A stretch of 17,495 bases of DNA from JACQXM01 sp964569425 (lineage in GTDB: Bacteria; Planctomycetota; Phycisphaerae; UBA1845): contig CAZMVD010000088.1 in assembly GCA_964569425.1 (NCBI GenBank), positions 1 through 17,495 on the forward strand, written 5' to 3'. Below, one piece after another: positions 1 through 7,234 of this stretch. The position numbers and the translations under genes were made by a program. The notes beneath the pieces were generated by a model. It made no database searches. It was not told the origin of the DNA and saw only the letters and a program-made list of their open reading frames with translations. Every line of letters starts with the position of its first letter. The stretch's first letter is position 1.

Positions 1-685
1 CCGGGCCGTGACACTCCTCGCACTGGATGCCCGGCTCCTGCCATGTGCCGATGAAGCCCGGACGGTTCTCCTGGAATTCAGGAAAATCCTCGTCCTGCGG
101 CAGCGCGCCGGTGGTGTGGCACACAAAGCAGGTATAATCGTACGGCTTCCGCGCAGTCGCCCCGGATTCGTAATTCACAAACCCGGGCACCGTGCCGTTC
201 GCGGGAAACTCGACATTCCATTGCGTGGGCACGCCCTCGATGCCGGTGGTGAGAATGTAGCCTTCCTGGTCGATGAAACGTGCCTTGCGAATGTACCCGC
301 CAATGACATAGGAAATGTCCGCCCAGGTGTATCCTTCCGGCGGATCGGGCACGCCGGCGAACACGCCCTCCGCGGGAAACTGCGGCGCCTCGCCTTGTAT
401 TCTCGTCAGTTTATGCGCGTGGCCGTGGATGGCGTGCTGCTCCGCGATGTTCGGGTGACACGCTCGGCAGGCGTCGGCGCCCACATACGTAGCACTCTTG
501 TTGGTCGGGTCGGTGGTGTTGTTGTACTGTGGTCCGCCGGTGTTGTCGTTACCGTTGGCATTCCCGTTGCCCGGCGGCACCGGCACGCACTGCGGTATCA
601 CCGCCAACGCCAACGCGGCAAGGCCCGAGACACCGACGCGCCCAGGCACGCGAAGACCTGAGGGATACGTAGACCAAATAGACAT
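1..685 (-). CDS. Multiheme c-type cytochrome, 5' part only (runs off the left edge)
   Basis: The minus strand is open from an ATG at 685 to the window edge, giving 228 residues without a stop. GGAGAGAGG lies just upstream as ribosome binding site. A hydrophobic stretch (residues about 18-31) is a probable export signal. A Cys at 33 follows it, but IPQC is not a good lipobox. Next comes an Asn/Gly-rich linker (about 40-62). Heme-binding CxxCH motifs follow at C73 (CRACH), C186 (CFVCH) and C222 (CEECH), with extra His residues at 84, 87, 89 and 91 that could be axial ligands. The text around DISYVIGGY, KARFID and GTWQEPGIQCEECHGP matches my memory of a widespread uncharacterised family of exported multiheme cytochromes, whose members usually carry more hemes in the missing C-terminal part. 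It is transcribed away from the large cytochrome cluster and may share its control region. Substrate unknown. Confidence 0.9.
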   Translation of the reverse strand, partial: MSIWSTYPSGLRVPGRVGVSGLAALALAVIPQCVPVPPGNGNANGNDNTGGPQYNNTTDPTNKSATYVGADACRACHPNIAEQHAIHGHAHKLTRIQGEAPQFPAEGVFAGVPDPPEGYTWADISYVIGGYIRKARFIDQEGYILTTGIEGVPTQWNVEFPANGTVPGFVNYESGATARKPYDYTCFVCHTTGALPQDEDFPEFQENRPGFIGTWQEPGIQCEECHGP

Positions 686-854
686 AAACCTCTCTCCGGA
701 CTTGCACTGTTCGATGAGCACGCTCACCGTACCGAGGGTAGCAGCGTACCGCCAAACGAGTGCTTCTGACAATCCCGACTGGGAAAAACTCCTCCAGCCG
801 GCATTCGGCCTGCAATTTCGATGCCAACCCACCCGACGACGCCAAGACCGGAGA

Positions 855-879
855 CGAATCCCTCGGCCCCCGGGATTCG
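855..879. repeat. Perfect 8-bp inverted repeat (hairpin) in the divergent intergenic region
   Basis: CGAATCCC (855-862) pairs exactly with GGGATTCG (872-879) across a nine-base loop. No T-tract follows on either strand, so a rho-independent terminator is unlikely. It could be a protein-binding site or part of the 5' leader of the minus-strand cytochrome. The function is not evident. Confidence 0.4.
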
Positions 880-940
880 CGAAAAGCCCTGCACCCGGGG
901 TGGTGCCAAAGCCCCTTGCCCGGTGACTCTGGAAGAGGGA

Positions 941-981
941 ATTGGGGAAAATCCCCACCCCGCTGGGGAATTTCCCCCAAT
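941..981. promoter_or_regulatory. Tandem GGGGAA-TTCCCC-type palindromes, possible operator
   Basis: Two 13-bp near-palindromes, GGGGAAAATCCCC (944-956) and GGGGAATTTCCCC (965-977), lie with their centres 21 bp apart, two turns of the helix. Flanking ATT and AAT extend the symmetry, so the two also form one larger inverted repeat (ATTGGGGAAAATCCCC against the complement of 965-981, with one extra base and one mismatch) around an 8-base spacer. That geometry suits two dimers of a regulator on the same DNA face. No T-run follows, so a terminator is unlikely. It sits between the two divergent transcription units, about 256 bp from the minus-strand start and 306 bp from the plus-strand start. The binding protein is unknown. 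Confidence 0.5.
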
Positions 982-1286
982 CGGCCTGGCCGCATCCCGG
1001 AATCGACCGGAATGGTCCCGGCAACGTTTACCGCATCCTCGGGCTGTTTTCGGCGGAAGAGCGCCAGCCTACGCCGTCAACCCATGGACAATGGCGCGCT
1101 GGAATGCCGATTGTCAGGGTATGCCATCGTGGTAGAGTCGGCCATCGGATCTTGCGGCTGAGCCAAATATGGAACCCGATCGACGCGGCGCGGCGTGCTT
1201 TCGGGTTGGAGGACTCCGCAGTATTGACGTGGATCATCATCGGCGTGCGACAGGGTACACGGCCTCGATGGGTGACGACCGTACCG

Positions 1287-3395
1287 ATGGCGGCTGACCC
1301 GCACACTGAGGTCGGACACGCGCGGAGGCTGGTAACTCGCCCGCGCCCGCCAGGTTCACTGCTGGTACTGGTTTGCCTATCCATGGCTTCGGCCCACGGA
1401 GCCGAACAGGACGGCGATGCGCCTCCGCCTTCCCGCTTCCAACCCGGCACGCTGCACATGCGACCGACGGAACTGACCCTGGAGCTGGACGGCAGCTACG
1501 AGCACCGCCGCGTGCGCTCCACCCGCGCCGACCGCTTCGACACCGTGCAACGAAACCGTGACTGGCGCTTTTCCGAGTCGATTCGTCTTGGTCTGACCGG
1601 CGACTTGGTGGATCCCAACTTCATCCGCTGGGACAGCAGTCTGAAGATCGGCCTTCTTCAGGAACACTACGACGAGCGTTTCAACAGCGTCTCCCGATCC
1701 GATGGAGAAACCGGCCTGCTGCTTGAGTATGACCTCAGCCTCGACGTGCTGCCCACCAAGCCGGTTTCCATGCACGCCTACGCGCGCAGCGCCCGTGACC
1801 GCGTTCCCCGCCGCTTCCTTCCCTCCCTCCTCGACGAACGCCAGGAAGCGGGCGTGTCGTTGCACTTGACGCACGGCATCTGGACGGGCGAAGTCGGCTT
1901 CGAATGGTCTGATGTGGACCGCACCGGCAGCCGGCGCGACTTCGACGACGAACACCTGACCCGCAGCCGCCTCTTCACCGATCACCGCTGGGCCTTCCGC
2001 GACGGCCACGGCCTGCGTATCGCCTACGACCACGAACGCGAAGAGAGCGAATACCAGGGGAGCCTGACCAGCTTCGACACCCGCCGCGACCAACTGCGCA
2101 TCGAGCACGACCTCGCCTTCGGCGATCAGCAACGGCACCGCCTGGACACCTACCTCCGCTGGAACAACGAACAGGGCGACCTGGCGCGCGACGAACTGGA
2201 ATTCGTTCCCCGCCTGACCCTTAAGCACAGTGACAAGTTCCAGACCATTTATCGCTACAGCTTCTACCGCCAGGAGCAGTACGCCATCGAAATCCGCAGA
2301 CACAAGTTCGACCTTCAGGCCATTTACCGTCCCAACGACCGCCTCCGTCTCAGTGGTGACCTCTACTGGCTGAACGAACAGGTGGAGGACGACGTGGAAA
2401 CGTGCGAAGGCGGCGGAAGTGTGGATGCGTCGTGGCGCAGCCCCACGAGCCGCGGCACTTTCCTGGCCAACGCCGCCTTTACCTACGATCGACAGCGCAC
2501 CACGGGCTCCGTTAACGACCGCCCGGTGTTCGCCGAGGCACATACCCTCGACCCCACGCGCCCGGCCTTCCTGCGCAACGCCGACGTACACCGCCTGTCC
2601 ATTCGCGTGTTCAACGCCACCCGCACGCGCCTCTTCATCGAAGGAACCGACTACCTCATCTATGTGGTGGGCCGCCGCACCTACCTGACTCGACGGCTGA
2701 GCGGTCGCATGGCGGACGGAGAAACCGTTCTGGTCGACTATCGCTTTCGCATTCCCCTCGGCTCGCGCGTCGACTCTTACCGTGCGGACCTGCGCCTGGA
2801 GCACGAATTCACCGGCGGCCTCACTCCTTATTACGCCTTCGAAATCCGCCGCCAGTACGCCGACGGTTCACGCGGCACGCCGGTGTTCACCGACAACACC
2901 GAGCGGCACCGCTTCGGCCTGCGCTTCGATCAGCCCGACTGGTCGGTCACCGGCGAGGTGGAGCTGTTCAACGACGACATCGAGCCCTACGACGCATTCC
3001 AGTTCACCACCCGCGCCACGCTGGCGCGCACCGCGGGGTACACGCTCGACGCCGCGGCCCAGGCTTCCTACTACGACTACAAGGGCGATTTCGATCCGCG
3101 CAACGTGTGGTGGATCGAACTGGACCTGCGCAATGAAATGCGCCTCTCGCCCACCCTTGCCGCGCAACTCAACACCGCCTACCGCTGGGAAGACAACTCG
3201 CGCGACGGCGAATCCAGTGCCGTGGATCTGGAATGCGGCTTGCAGTACCAGCGCGGCTACCTCACCGTCGAACTGACCGTTGAGTACGACCTGCTGCGCA
3301 TCCGCGGCAACCGCGACGAAGGCTTCGGCGTATGGCTTAACGTCCGCCGCGACCTGTCGCACCTGTTCGCGGCCAGGCGGGAGGTGCGCCGATGA
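1287..3395 (+). CDS. Predicted outer-membrane beta-barrel protein (candidate porin of a porin-cytochrome conduit)
   Basis: The start chosen is ATG 1287 (702 aa). The frame is open further upstream to 942, but that part reads as non-coding. A GTG at 1272 is an alternative, and neither has a strong ribosome binding site. A signal peptide is visible: basic region, then SLLVLVCLSMASA at about residues 31-43 with an AxA cleavage site. The mature part is rich in Arg, Asp, Tyr and Phe and shows alternating polar/apolar strands with charged turns throughout, typical of a large transmembrane barrel. Around residues 430-490 a compact segment containing FIEGTDYLIY and GETVLVDYRFRI may be a periplasmic or plug-like beta domain. 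The last strand is near GVWLNVRRDLSHLF, with a short basic tail. There is no CxxCH, and I see no clear similarity to MtrB/PioB. Its stop overlaps the next start (ATGA), so the genes are probably translationally coupled. The conduit role is inferred from context. Confidence 0.82.
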   Translation: MAADPHTEVGHARRLVTRPRPPGSLLVLVCLSMASAHGAEQDGDAPPPSRFQPGTLHMRPTELTLELDGSYEHRRVRSTRADRFDTVQRNRDWRFSESIRLGLTGDLVDPNFIRWDSSLKIGLLQEHYDERFNSVSRSDGETGLLLEYDLSLDVLPTKPVSMHAYARSARDRVPRRFLPSLLDERQEAGVSLHLTHGIWTGEVGFEWSDVDRTGSRRDFDDEHLTRSRLFTDHRWAFRDGHGLRIAYDHEREESEYQGSLTSFDTRRDQLRIEHDLAFGDQQRHRLDTYLRWNNEQGDLARDELEFVPRLTLKHSDKFQTIYRYSFYRQEQYAIEIRRHKFDLQAIYRPNDRLRLSGDLYWLNEQVEDDVETCEGGGSVDASWRSPTSRGTFLANAAFTYDRQRTTGSVNDRPVFAEAHTLDPTRPAFLRNADVHRLSIRVFNATRTRLFIEGTDYLIYVVGRRTYLTRRLSGRMADGETVLVDYRFRIPLGSRVDSYRADLRLEHEFTGGLTPYYAFEIRRQYADGSRGTPVFTDNTERHRFGLRFDQPDWSVTGEVELFNDDIEPYDAFQFTTRATLARTAGYTLDAAAQASYYDYKGDFDPRNVWWIELDLRNEMRLSPTLAAQLNTAYRWEDNSRDGESSAVDLECGLQYQRGYLTVELTVEYDLLRIRGNRDEGFGVWLNVRRDLSHLFAARREVRR

Positions 3396-4615
3396 CGAGA
3401 ATGCGGAAGGCGAAATGCGGAACGCGGAAAAGGAAGGACCCCAGCAGACGGTTGGGTCCGAATCTGGCGCCGCTGTATGGCCTGCTCGCGGTCGGCGGCA
3501 TGGTCTTTGTGGCTTCCGGATGCGCCCGCCCCCGCAAACCCCTGCTGGAACCGGCCCGCGAACGGCTCGTCTGGCCCACGCCGCCGGAACATGAACGCGT
3601 TCGTTATCTCGGGCAGATCGTCGGACCGTTCGAGCCTGCAACGCGCTCCTCTTGGTCGGCCGCGTGGAATCGTGCCTTGTTCGGGCCCGAGGACATGACC
3701 CCACTGTTGACGCCCCAGGCCGTGGCGGTCCACGCCGATGGCCACCGCATCGCCATCGCCGACCCCAACGCCCACTGCGTACATCTCCTGGACCTCGCCA
3801 CGCCACAATACCTGCGCCTGGACGCCGCCAAACTCGAAGTGCTTTCGCTCCAGCAAGCCGCGGGCCTGAGCCCGCCCGAACGTGGGGATTCCCCATCCAA
3901 CGGTCAATCGTTGCCGCCACCGCTCCCGGATGCGCCCATCGGCGTCGCTTGGGCCGGTGACACCCTCTGGATCGCCGACAGCCGCAATCCGCAAGTCGTC
4001 CTTGTGGAACTCAATGATGGGGCCAAAGCTCCCGCGAGGCGAAGGCGAAAACACCGACCGCTGACTGCCCGCGTGGTGGATGATGAATCGCTCATCCGCC
4101 CCGCCGGCCTGGCTTACAACGCCATAAACGGGCGCATCTACGTCGCCGATGCGGGCGCGCACGCCGTGCACGTGTTCGAGCCAACAGGTGTGAAGCTCTT
4201 CTCGATCGGTCGACGCGGCGCCGGCCCCGGCGAGTTCAACTTCCCCGCCCACGTGGCCTGCACCTCCGCGGGGGATATTATCGTCTCGGACGGCATGAAC
4301 TTCCGCGTCCAGCGGTTCACCGCCGACGGCCAATGGCTGGGTGCCTTCGGCCGCAAGGGAGACGCCATGGGTGACTTCGCCTTGCCCAAGGGCGTGGCCG
4401 TGGATAGGAATGGCCACATCTGGGTGGTCGATGCCCAGTTCGAGAACGTGCAGGCGTTCGACGCCGAGGGTCGGCTGCTGCTGGCCTTCGGTGGGGAGGG
4501 GCGGAGCGCGGGCGAATTCTGGCTGCCCGCGGGCGCCGCGGTGGATGCGCAGAACCGGTTGTGGGTGGCGGATACGTATAACCGGCGGGTACAGGTTTTC
4601 GAGTTAGTGCCGTGA
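3392..4615 (+). CDS. NHL-repeat beta-propeller lipoprotein (first of three)
   Basis: 407 aa, starting in the ATGA overlap with the barrel gene. The N-terminus is very basic and leads to a hydrophobic segment ending VASGC, a lipobox with the lipidated Cys near residue 44. It is therefore a predicted lipoprotein. Six propeller blades can be picked out. The later ones are classical NHL repeats such as LPKGVAVDRNGHIWVVDAQF and LPAGAAVDAQNRLWVADTYN, and earlier ones include LIRPAGLAYNAINGRIYVAD. The segment PPEHERVRYLGQIVGP before the propeller resembles NHL proteins encoded beside multiheme cytochromes in metal-reducing Deltaproteobacteria (from memory). Two insertions interrupt the early blades: a Ser/Pro-rich one holding a palindromic repeat (around residues 153-180) and a basic one (APARRRRKHRP). 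NHL propellers usually bind partner proteins, so a docking role for the following cytochrome is likely. No enzyme residues are recognised. Confidence 0.88.
   Translation: MTRMRKAKCGTRKRKDPSRRLGPNLAPLYGLLAVGGMVFVASGCARPRKPLLEPARERLVWPTPPEHERVRYLGQIVGPFEPATRSSWSAAWNRALFGPEDMTPLLTPQAVAVHADGHRIAIADPNAHCVHLLDLATPQYLRLDAAKLEVLSLQQAAGLSPPERGDSPSNGQSLPPPLPDAPIGVAWAGDTLWIADSRNPQVVLVELNDGAKAPARRRRKHRPLTARVVDDESLIRPAGLAYNAINGRIYVADAGAHAVHVFEPTGVKLFSIGRRGAGPGEFNFPAHVACTSAGDIIVSDGMNFRVQRFTADGQWLGAFGRKGDAMGDFALPKGVAVDRNGHIWVVDAQFENVQAFDAEGRLLLAFGGEGRSAGEFWLPAGAAVDAQNRLWVADTYNRRVQVFELVP
3401..3429 (+). repeat. Short (A)TGCGGAA-type direct repeats at a gene start
   Basis: ATGCGGAA occurs at 3401-3408 and 3415-3422, followed by ACGCGGAA at 3422-3429. 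Together they encode most of the odd basic N-terminal extension (MTRMRKAKCGTRKRK) of the NHL lipoprotein. Runs of GCGGAATGCGGAA are common intergenic low-complexity repeats in some environmental genomes, so this leader may be repeat-derived. A TTG codon a little downstream (LGPNLAPLYG) is an alternative start that would remove it, but its spacing from the AAGGAAGG motif is poor. Confidence 0.45.
3856..3881 (+). repeat. GC-rich palindromic repeat inside the first NHL gene
   Basis: The sequence begins AGCCGCGGGCCTGAGCCCG and ends CCCGAAC. It is a divergent copy of the elements at 7270-7296 and 8535-8560, with the inverted arms CGGGC and GCCCG. Read in frame it gives QAAGLSPPERG, close to the QAAGFSPRGR made by the copy at 8535. 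It falls in a loop between propeller blades and so may be tolerated. Just downstream, GGGGATTCCCC (3884-3894) is another short palindrome, similar to the intergenic pair at 944-977. Confidence 0.5.
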
Positions 4616-6366
4616 TGAAGACACTGCGAATCGCCGTGACGCTCGCCTTCCTCGGTGCGGCGCGCGCTTCGGCCGACGACGGCGTGGTGGGCTCGCCGCA
4701 CGACCTCAGCGCCTCCGGCCCGGGCACCGTCCACGCGCTTCAGGAAGGGCAGGTGTGCATCTTCTGTCACGCCCCGCACAACGCCACCGGCCAGACCCCG
4801 CTGTGGAACCGACTCGAGCGCCAGGTGCACTACCGCATCTATCAGAGTTCCACCACCGACGCGCGCATCGACCAGCCCAGCGGGCCGTCGAAAATGTGCT
4901 TGAGTTGTCACGACGGCGCCATGGCCCTGGGGCTCGTCGCCTCGCGCCCCCAGACCGAGCCCATCGCCATGACCCGCCGCACCATTCCCCCCGGCCCCAG
5001 TGACTTGACCGAAGATCTATCCGACGATCACCCCATCGGCTTCCGTTTCGATCGCGCGCTGGCGGCCCGCGATCACCAGCTCAAGAATCCCGACCTGCTC
5101 ACCCCCGAGCTGCCGCTCGGCGCACATGGCGAGGTGCACTGCACCACCTGCCACGATCCGCACAACAACCGCCTGGGCAATTTCCTCCGCGTGCCCGATG
5201 TGCGCTCCACCATCTGCCTGAGCTGCCACGAAATGCTCGGCTGGCGGTCCAGCAGCCATGCGCTCAGTGCCGCCGTGGTGACCGGCCGCAACGTAGACCC
5301 GCGCGAAAAGCTCCCCTACCACACGGTCGCGGACAACGGCTGCACCAGTTGCCACAAGATCCACTCCGCGAGCGGGCGCGAGCGCCTCCTGCGATTTCAG
5401 CGCGAGGAGGACAACTGCCTGAGCTGCCACGGCGGCAGCGTGGCGAAGACCAACATCGCCAGCGAACTGCGCAAGCGCAGCATCCACCCGGTCGGCCAGA
5501 CCACCGGCCGGCACGATCCGACCGAAGACCCCCGGCTCATGCCCCGTCACGTGGAATGCGTCGATTGCCACAACCCCCATGCCGTTGCGCCTGCGGCACT
5601 TTCCGCGGTGGGCGATGCCCTGACCGCCTCCAGCACGTTGCCCAAGCTGGTCGGGCCGACCACGCAGTTTGTGTCCGGCGTGGACCGCGGCGGACGAGTC
5701 GTCGAATTCGCGCGCTTCGAGTACGAACTGTGCTTCAAGTGCCATTCGGATGGCATCACGCAGTGGCGGCCTTCGCGCATCACCCGCCAGATCCAGCAGA
5801 CCAACACCCGGCTGGAGTTCCAGACCGGCAACCCCTCCTTCCATCCCGTGCTCGGGCCGCGGCGCAGTGCCGACGTCGTCAGCCTCATCCCGCCCCTGCG
5901 CACCGGCTCGGTCATCGCCTGCACCGACTGCCACAATTCCGACTCCGCCGCCGACGGGTTTCTCGGCCAGCCCGCCGGTCCCCATGGCTCCATCTATGAG
6001 CCGCTGCTGATCGCCAACTACGCCACCCGCGATTTCACCGTCGAAAGCCCCCAGGCGTACGCGCTGTGCTATCGATGCCACGACCGCCAGAGCATTCTGG
6101 GCGACGAGAGCTTTCCGTTTCACAACGTGCATGTCGTCGGCTCGCGCACTCCCTGCTCGGCCTGTCACGACGCCCACGGCATCAGCCGTACCCAGGGCAA
6201 CGCCAGCCTGCACAGCCATCTCATCAACTTTGATCTGTCGATCGTGCGCCCGGCCTCCGTGGGGCTCGGTTCACGCATCGAATTCGTCGATCGCGGCGTC
6301 AACCGCGGAAGCTGCACGTTGACGTGCCACGGCGTGACCCACGTGAACTTTGAATACGGACGCTAG
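4615..6366 (+). CDS. Dodecaheme c-type cytochrome, exported
   Basis: ATG 4615 overlaps the upstream stop by one base (TGATG). A GTG at 4612 is possible and adds one residue. The protein is 583 aa with a clean signal peptide, MKTLRIAVTLAFLGAARASA, cleaved before DDG. Heme-binding motifs are CxxCH at C48, C95, C176, C201, C243, C268, C315, C373, C436, C485 and C514, plus CTLTCH (CX3CH) at C567 near the C-terminus, giving 12 predicted hemes. Several motifs form the doubled pattern of CxxCH...PHN/KIH...CLSCH seen in Pfam 'doubled CXXCH' proteins. The ending GSCTLTCHGVTH also resembles that group. It is periplasmic or, if exported through the barrel system, surface-exposed. Its place directly after the barrel and an NHL lipoprotein makes it the best candidate for the conduit cytochrome. 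It is much larger than typical periplasmic tri- or tetraheme carriers. Confidence 0.92.
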   Translation: MKTLRIAVTLAFLGAARASADDGVVGSPHDLSASGPGTVHALQEGQVCIFCHAPHNATGQTPLWNRLERQVHYRIYQSSTTDARIDQPSGPSKMCLSCHDGAMALGLVASRPQTEPIAMTRRTIPPGPSDLTEDLSDDHPIGFRFDRALAARDHQLKNPDLLTPELPLGAHGEVHCTTCHDPHNNRLGNFLRVPDVRSTICLSCHEMLGWRSSSHALSAAVVTGRNVDPREKLPYHTVADNGCTSCHKIHSASGRERLLRFQREEDNCLSCHGGSVAKTNIASELRKRSIHPVGQTTGRHDPTEDPRLMPRHVECVDCHNPHAVAPAALSAVGDALTASSTLPKLVGPTTQFVSGVDRGGRVVEFARFEYELCFKCHSDGITQWRPSRITRQIQQTNTRLEFQTGNPSFHPVLGPRRSADVVSLIPPLRTGSVIACTDCHNSDSAADGFLGQPAGPHGSIYEPLLIANYATRDFTVESPQAYALCYRCHDRQSILGDESFPFHNVHVVGSRTPCSACHDAHGISRTQGNASLHSHLINFDLSIVRPASVGLGSRIEFVDRGVNRGSCTLTCHGVTHVNFEYGR

Positions 6367-6391
6367 CGGCGTCTGAAGGAGCGTTGCTCGC

Positions 6392-7234
6392 ATGTGGCGA
6401 TGGTTGATGGTGATGACGACGGCGGCGGCGATGTTTGGCGTTGCCCTGCCTTCCAGCGCTCCGTGCGATGACAAGGGCCGTCAAGACCATGCCGAGCCGC
6501 GGGTTTGTTCCCCTTTACGCGAAGCGTCAAGGGCAGCCCGCGCGGAGTTTCAGACGTCGATGGACGCGGGCGAATCCACCAACGCTGCGGCTGTTCTAAA
6601 AACAGATGAATCACCACACCGGCAAGATGCCGGCGCCGCATTCGAACCCTCCCCGGATAACCGCAACGAAACTGCCCCCGAAGCGCAGCAGTCCATCGCT
6701 CGCGCCACCCGCGGCGTGGCCGGCAGCAAGCACGACTTCTCCGCCCTCTCCGGCAAGGTCAGCGACGCCTGCGGGGCCTGCCACGTGCCCCACGTACAGG
6801 CCGTCCGCCCCGCCGATCGCGACGGCAACCAGGCCCTGCTCGAACTCTACCGCATCGCCGGCCAACGCGAAGTCTTCGAGCCCGATCGATTCATGCCTGG
6901 CGCTTCGAGCCTGATTTGCCTCAGTTGTCACAACGGTGTCGTGGCCCAGTCGACCGTCGGCACCGCGCACGCCATTCTCGCCGGAGCCCGCGAAGGCTAC
7001 GCGGTCCCCGACGGCTGGGCGGCACGCGATCACCCCATCGGCGTGCCCTACCCCGCGCAGGCGAAAGGCTACCGCTCGCTCGCCCGCGTGCAGGCCGGCG
7101 GCGTCATCCGCCTGCCCGAGGGGCGGCTGGAGTGCATCTCCTGCCACGATCCGCACAACGCGGCCGGAGTGGACAAAATGCTGGTCATGTCCAACCAGCG
7201 GAGTGCTTTGTGTCTGGCATGCCACGAAAAGTAA
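6392..7234 (+). CDS. Tetraheme c-type cytochrome with a long disordered N-terminal linker
   Basis: 280 aa. AAGGAG (6376-6381) stands 10 bases before ATG 6392. The signal peptide is MWRWLMVMTTAAAMFGVALPSSA. Residues about 25-115 are a low-complexity polar linker rich in Ala, Glu, Asp, Gln and Asn. The cytochrome part follows, with CGACH at C127, CLSCH at C176, CISCH at C248 and CLACH at C274, the last at the very C-terminus. The local text (SGKVSDACGACHVPHV, ARDHPIGVPY, CISCHDPHNAAG) parallels the N-terminal third of the preceding 12-heme protein (CIFCHAPHN, SDDHPIGFRF, CTTCHDPHNN), so the two are probably related by duplication. Much of the linker DNA consists of palindromic repeats (6495-6547 and 6619-6633). 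A role as periplasmic carrier or conduit subunit is inferred. Confidence 0.9.
   Translation: MWRWLMVMTTAAAMFGVALPSSAPCDDKGRQDHAEPRVCSPLREASRAARAEFQTSMDAGESTNAAAVLKTDESPHRQDAGAAFEPSPDNRNETAPEAQQSIARATRGVAGSKHDFSALSGKVSDACGACHVPHVQAVRPADRDGNQALLELYRIAGQREVFEPDRFMPGASSLICLSCHNGVVAQSTVGTAHAILAGAREGYAVPDGWAARDHPIGVPYPAQAKGYRSLARVQAGGVIRLPEGRLECISCHDPHNAAGVDKMLVMSNQRSALCLACHEK
6495..6547 (+). repeat. Nested palindromic repeat inside the tetraheme gene
   Basis: Outer arms AGCCGCGGG (6495-6503) and CAGCCCGCGCGGAG (6534-6547) match the two ends of the element at 7270-7296. Between them lies a second hairpin, CCCTTTACGC (6511-6520) against GCGTCAAGGG (6524-6533), with one mismatch and a three-base loop. 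It looks like one palindromic element split by another. It codes for part of the disordered linker, in a frame different from the copies at 3856 and 8535. Confidence 0.5.
6619..6633. repeat. Perfect palindrome CCGGCAAGATGCCGG
   Basis: A six-base stem with a three-base loop (CCGGCA-AGA-TGCCGG) within the linker region of the tetraheme cytochrome. It has the form of short dispersed palindromes found in intergenic DNA of GC-rich environmental bacteria. Only one copy is seen in this window, so its membership of a family is a guess. Confidence 0.4.

Larger units (their letters stand above)
686..1286. other. Divergent intergenic region, about 600 bases, no gene seen
   Basis: This stretch separates the minus-strand cytochrome from the plus-strand cytochrome cluster and must hold both promoters. 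Open frames crossing it have no recognisable protein and poor start sites. Visible structure is the tandem palindrome at 941-981 and a hairpin at 855-879. A nine-base word GATTGTCAG occurs once on each strand, pointing outward (plus 1109-1117; minus 774-766). It contains TTGTCA, which resembles a -35 box. On the plus strand TTGTCA (1111-1116) is followed after 16 bases by TAGAGT (1133-1138), a weak sigma-70-like pair. On the minus strand the matching -10 is poorer. These promoter readings are tentative. Confidence 0.6.

Noticed and set aside
8..661. Plus-strand open frame of 217 codons over the left edge
   Set aside because: It is the antisense of the minus-strand cytochrome, which has a start, ribosome binding site and three heme motifs; the plus frame shows no recognisable protein.
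941..981. Tandem palindrome as a rho-independent terminator
   Set aside because: No T-tract follows on either strand, and it lies upstream of both divergent genes, where no transcript needs to end.
942..1286. Upstream extension of the beta-barrel frame to ATG 942
   Set aside because: The extension would put about 115 residues without protein-like character before the signal peptide and would cover the palindromic operator-like site.
1377..2804. Long minus-strand open frame (475 codons) across the barrel gene
   Set aside because: It is antisense to a gene with signal peptide and coherent barrel pattern; high GC makes long antisense frames common, and its translation is Val/Ala/Gly-rich noise.
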